From Hymenobacter sp. YIM 151858-1 (lineage in GTDB: Bacteria; Bacteroidota; Bacteroidia; Cytophagales; Hymenobacteraceae), in contig NZ_CP110136.1 of assembly GCF_025979705.1 (NCBI RefSeq), positions 4,092,001 through 4,156,000 of the forward strand: 64,000 nt of DNA. The letters run 5' to 3'. The notes under the pieces were generated by a model. The model made no database searches. It was not told where the DNA came from and worked only from the letters and a program-made list of their open reading frames with translations. Made by a program: the position numbers and the translations under genes. Of the stretch, positions 63,849 through 64,000 are shown one piece after another (positions within the stretch are counted from its first letter, which is position 1; each line of letters begins with the position of its first letter).

Positions 63849-64000
63849 TTAAGCGCGCACGTAGGGCGTAGCCAGCGTGGTTACGGTGCCGCGGTCGAGC
63901 GGCTCGTCGAAGGCTTCGCTTACTTCGGCAGCGGTGTAGCCGAGCGAGGTAAGGTTTACGCCGGCCTGCATCAGGTTGTCCTCGGCCGGGTGGTCGGCTA
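63849..64000 (-). CDS. C-terminal part of another type-A ferritin-like protein (partial)
   Basis: Fifty residues plus stop, running off the window edge. The sequence HPAEDNLMQAGVNL resembles FPAESNITQAGVNI of copy 2, and EAFDEPLDRGTVTTLATPYV resembles its C-terminal SFDEPLDANTV. It is therefore a third type-A member. The metal-ligand part is outside the window. Confidence 0.8.
   Translation of the reverse strand, partial: ADHPAEDNLMQAGVNLTSLGYTAAEVSEAFDEPLDRGTVTTLATPYVRA

Overview
The window looks like chromosomal DNA from a GC-rich Bacteroidota, most likely Hymenobacter or a close Cytophagales relative. The evidence is a one-chain SecDF, two TonB-dependent receptors with carboxypeptidase-regulatory-like N-termini, the rplM-rpsI-rpsB-tsf order, many Bacteroidota families (DUF3108, DUF2490, DUF4268, DUF4256), and promoters of the Bacteroidota type (TTG, 17-23 nt, TAnnTTTG). 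The genus is an inference; no rRNA or tRNA gene was seen.

Layout. 1-5931: start of a probable S9 peptidase, a FecA-like TonB receptor, a LysR regulator with a YeiH-type exporter, and an RluA-type pseudouridine synthase. 6093-8977: the L13-S9-S2-EF-Ts operon with a promoter, a leader hairpin and terminators. 8996-12351: an envelope-related cluster (DUF3089 lipoprotein, SHOCT protein, secreted coiled-coil protein, small protein). 12482-20141: small stress-type protein, PhoR/PhoB-like two-component pair, DUF3108, recA, a beta-barrel-like protein, GNAT and SDR. 20417-26088: MoxR ATPase plus two parvulin-type foldases for envelope biogenesis. 26199-29062: a three-gene partner-switching module (SpoIIE-type phosphatase, STAS antagonist, RsbW-like kinase) with no sigma factor beside it. 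29254-35700: guaB, DUF2490, an FRG-domain protein, hrpB, rhodanese. 35838-41618: a PnuC-family transporter and NadR-like kinase, an epimerase, GNAT, then a TPP riboswitch controlling a TonB receptor. 42349-51750: secDF, a repeat island, nfu, aroC, an APC permease, an acyl-CoA dehydrogenase. 51786-59727: DUF4268, HIRAN, MFS, a disordered protein, ruvB, YdeI-like, DUF4256 with a MITE-like element at its stop codon, DUF2975/HTH pair, queG. 59960-64000: a run of at least five ferritin-like genes.

The most notable signals are: (i) the ferritin-like run, where Tat-exported lipoproteins with complete di-iron ligand sets alternate with paralogues that each lose one ligand; (ii) strong excess of the palindrome CCTAGG (roughly 85-90 copies by hand tally), inside genes almost always as Leu(CTA)-Gly and between genes often at stop codons or in terminator loops; (iii) a TPP riboswitch-TonB receptor unit a short distance from a PnuC-family transporter, which leaves thiamine versus nicotinamide riboside open as the PnuC substrate; (iv) several classes of palindromic intergenic repeats, one with TA duplications exactly at a gene's stop codon.
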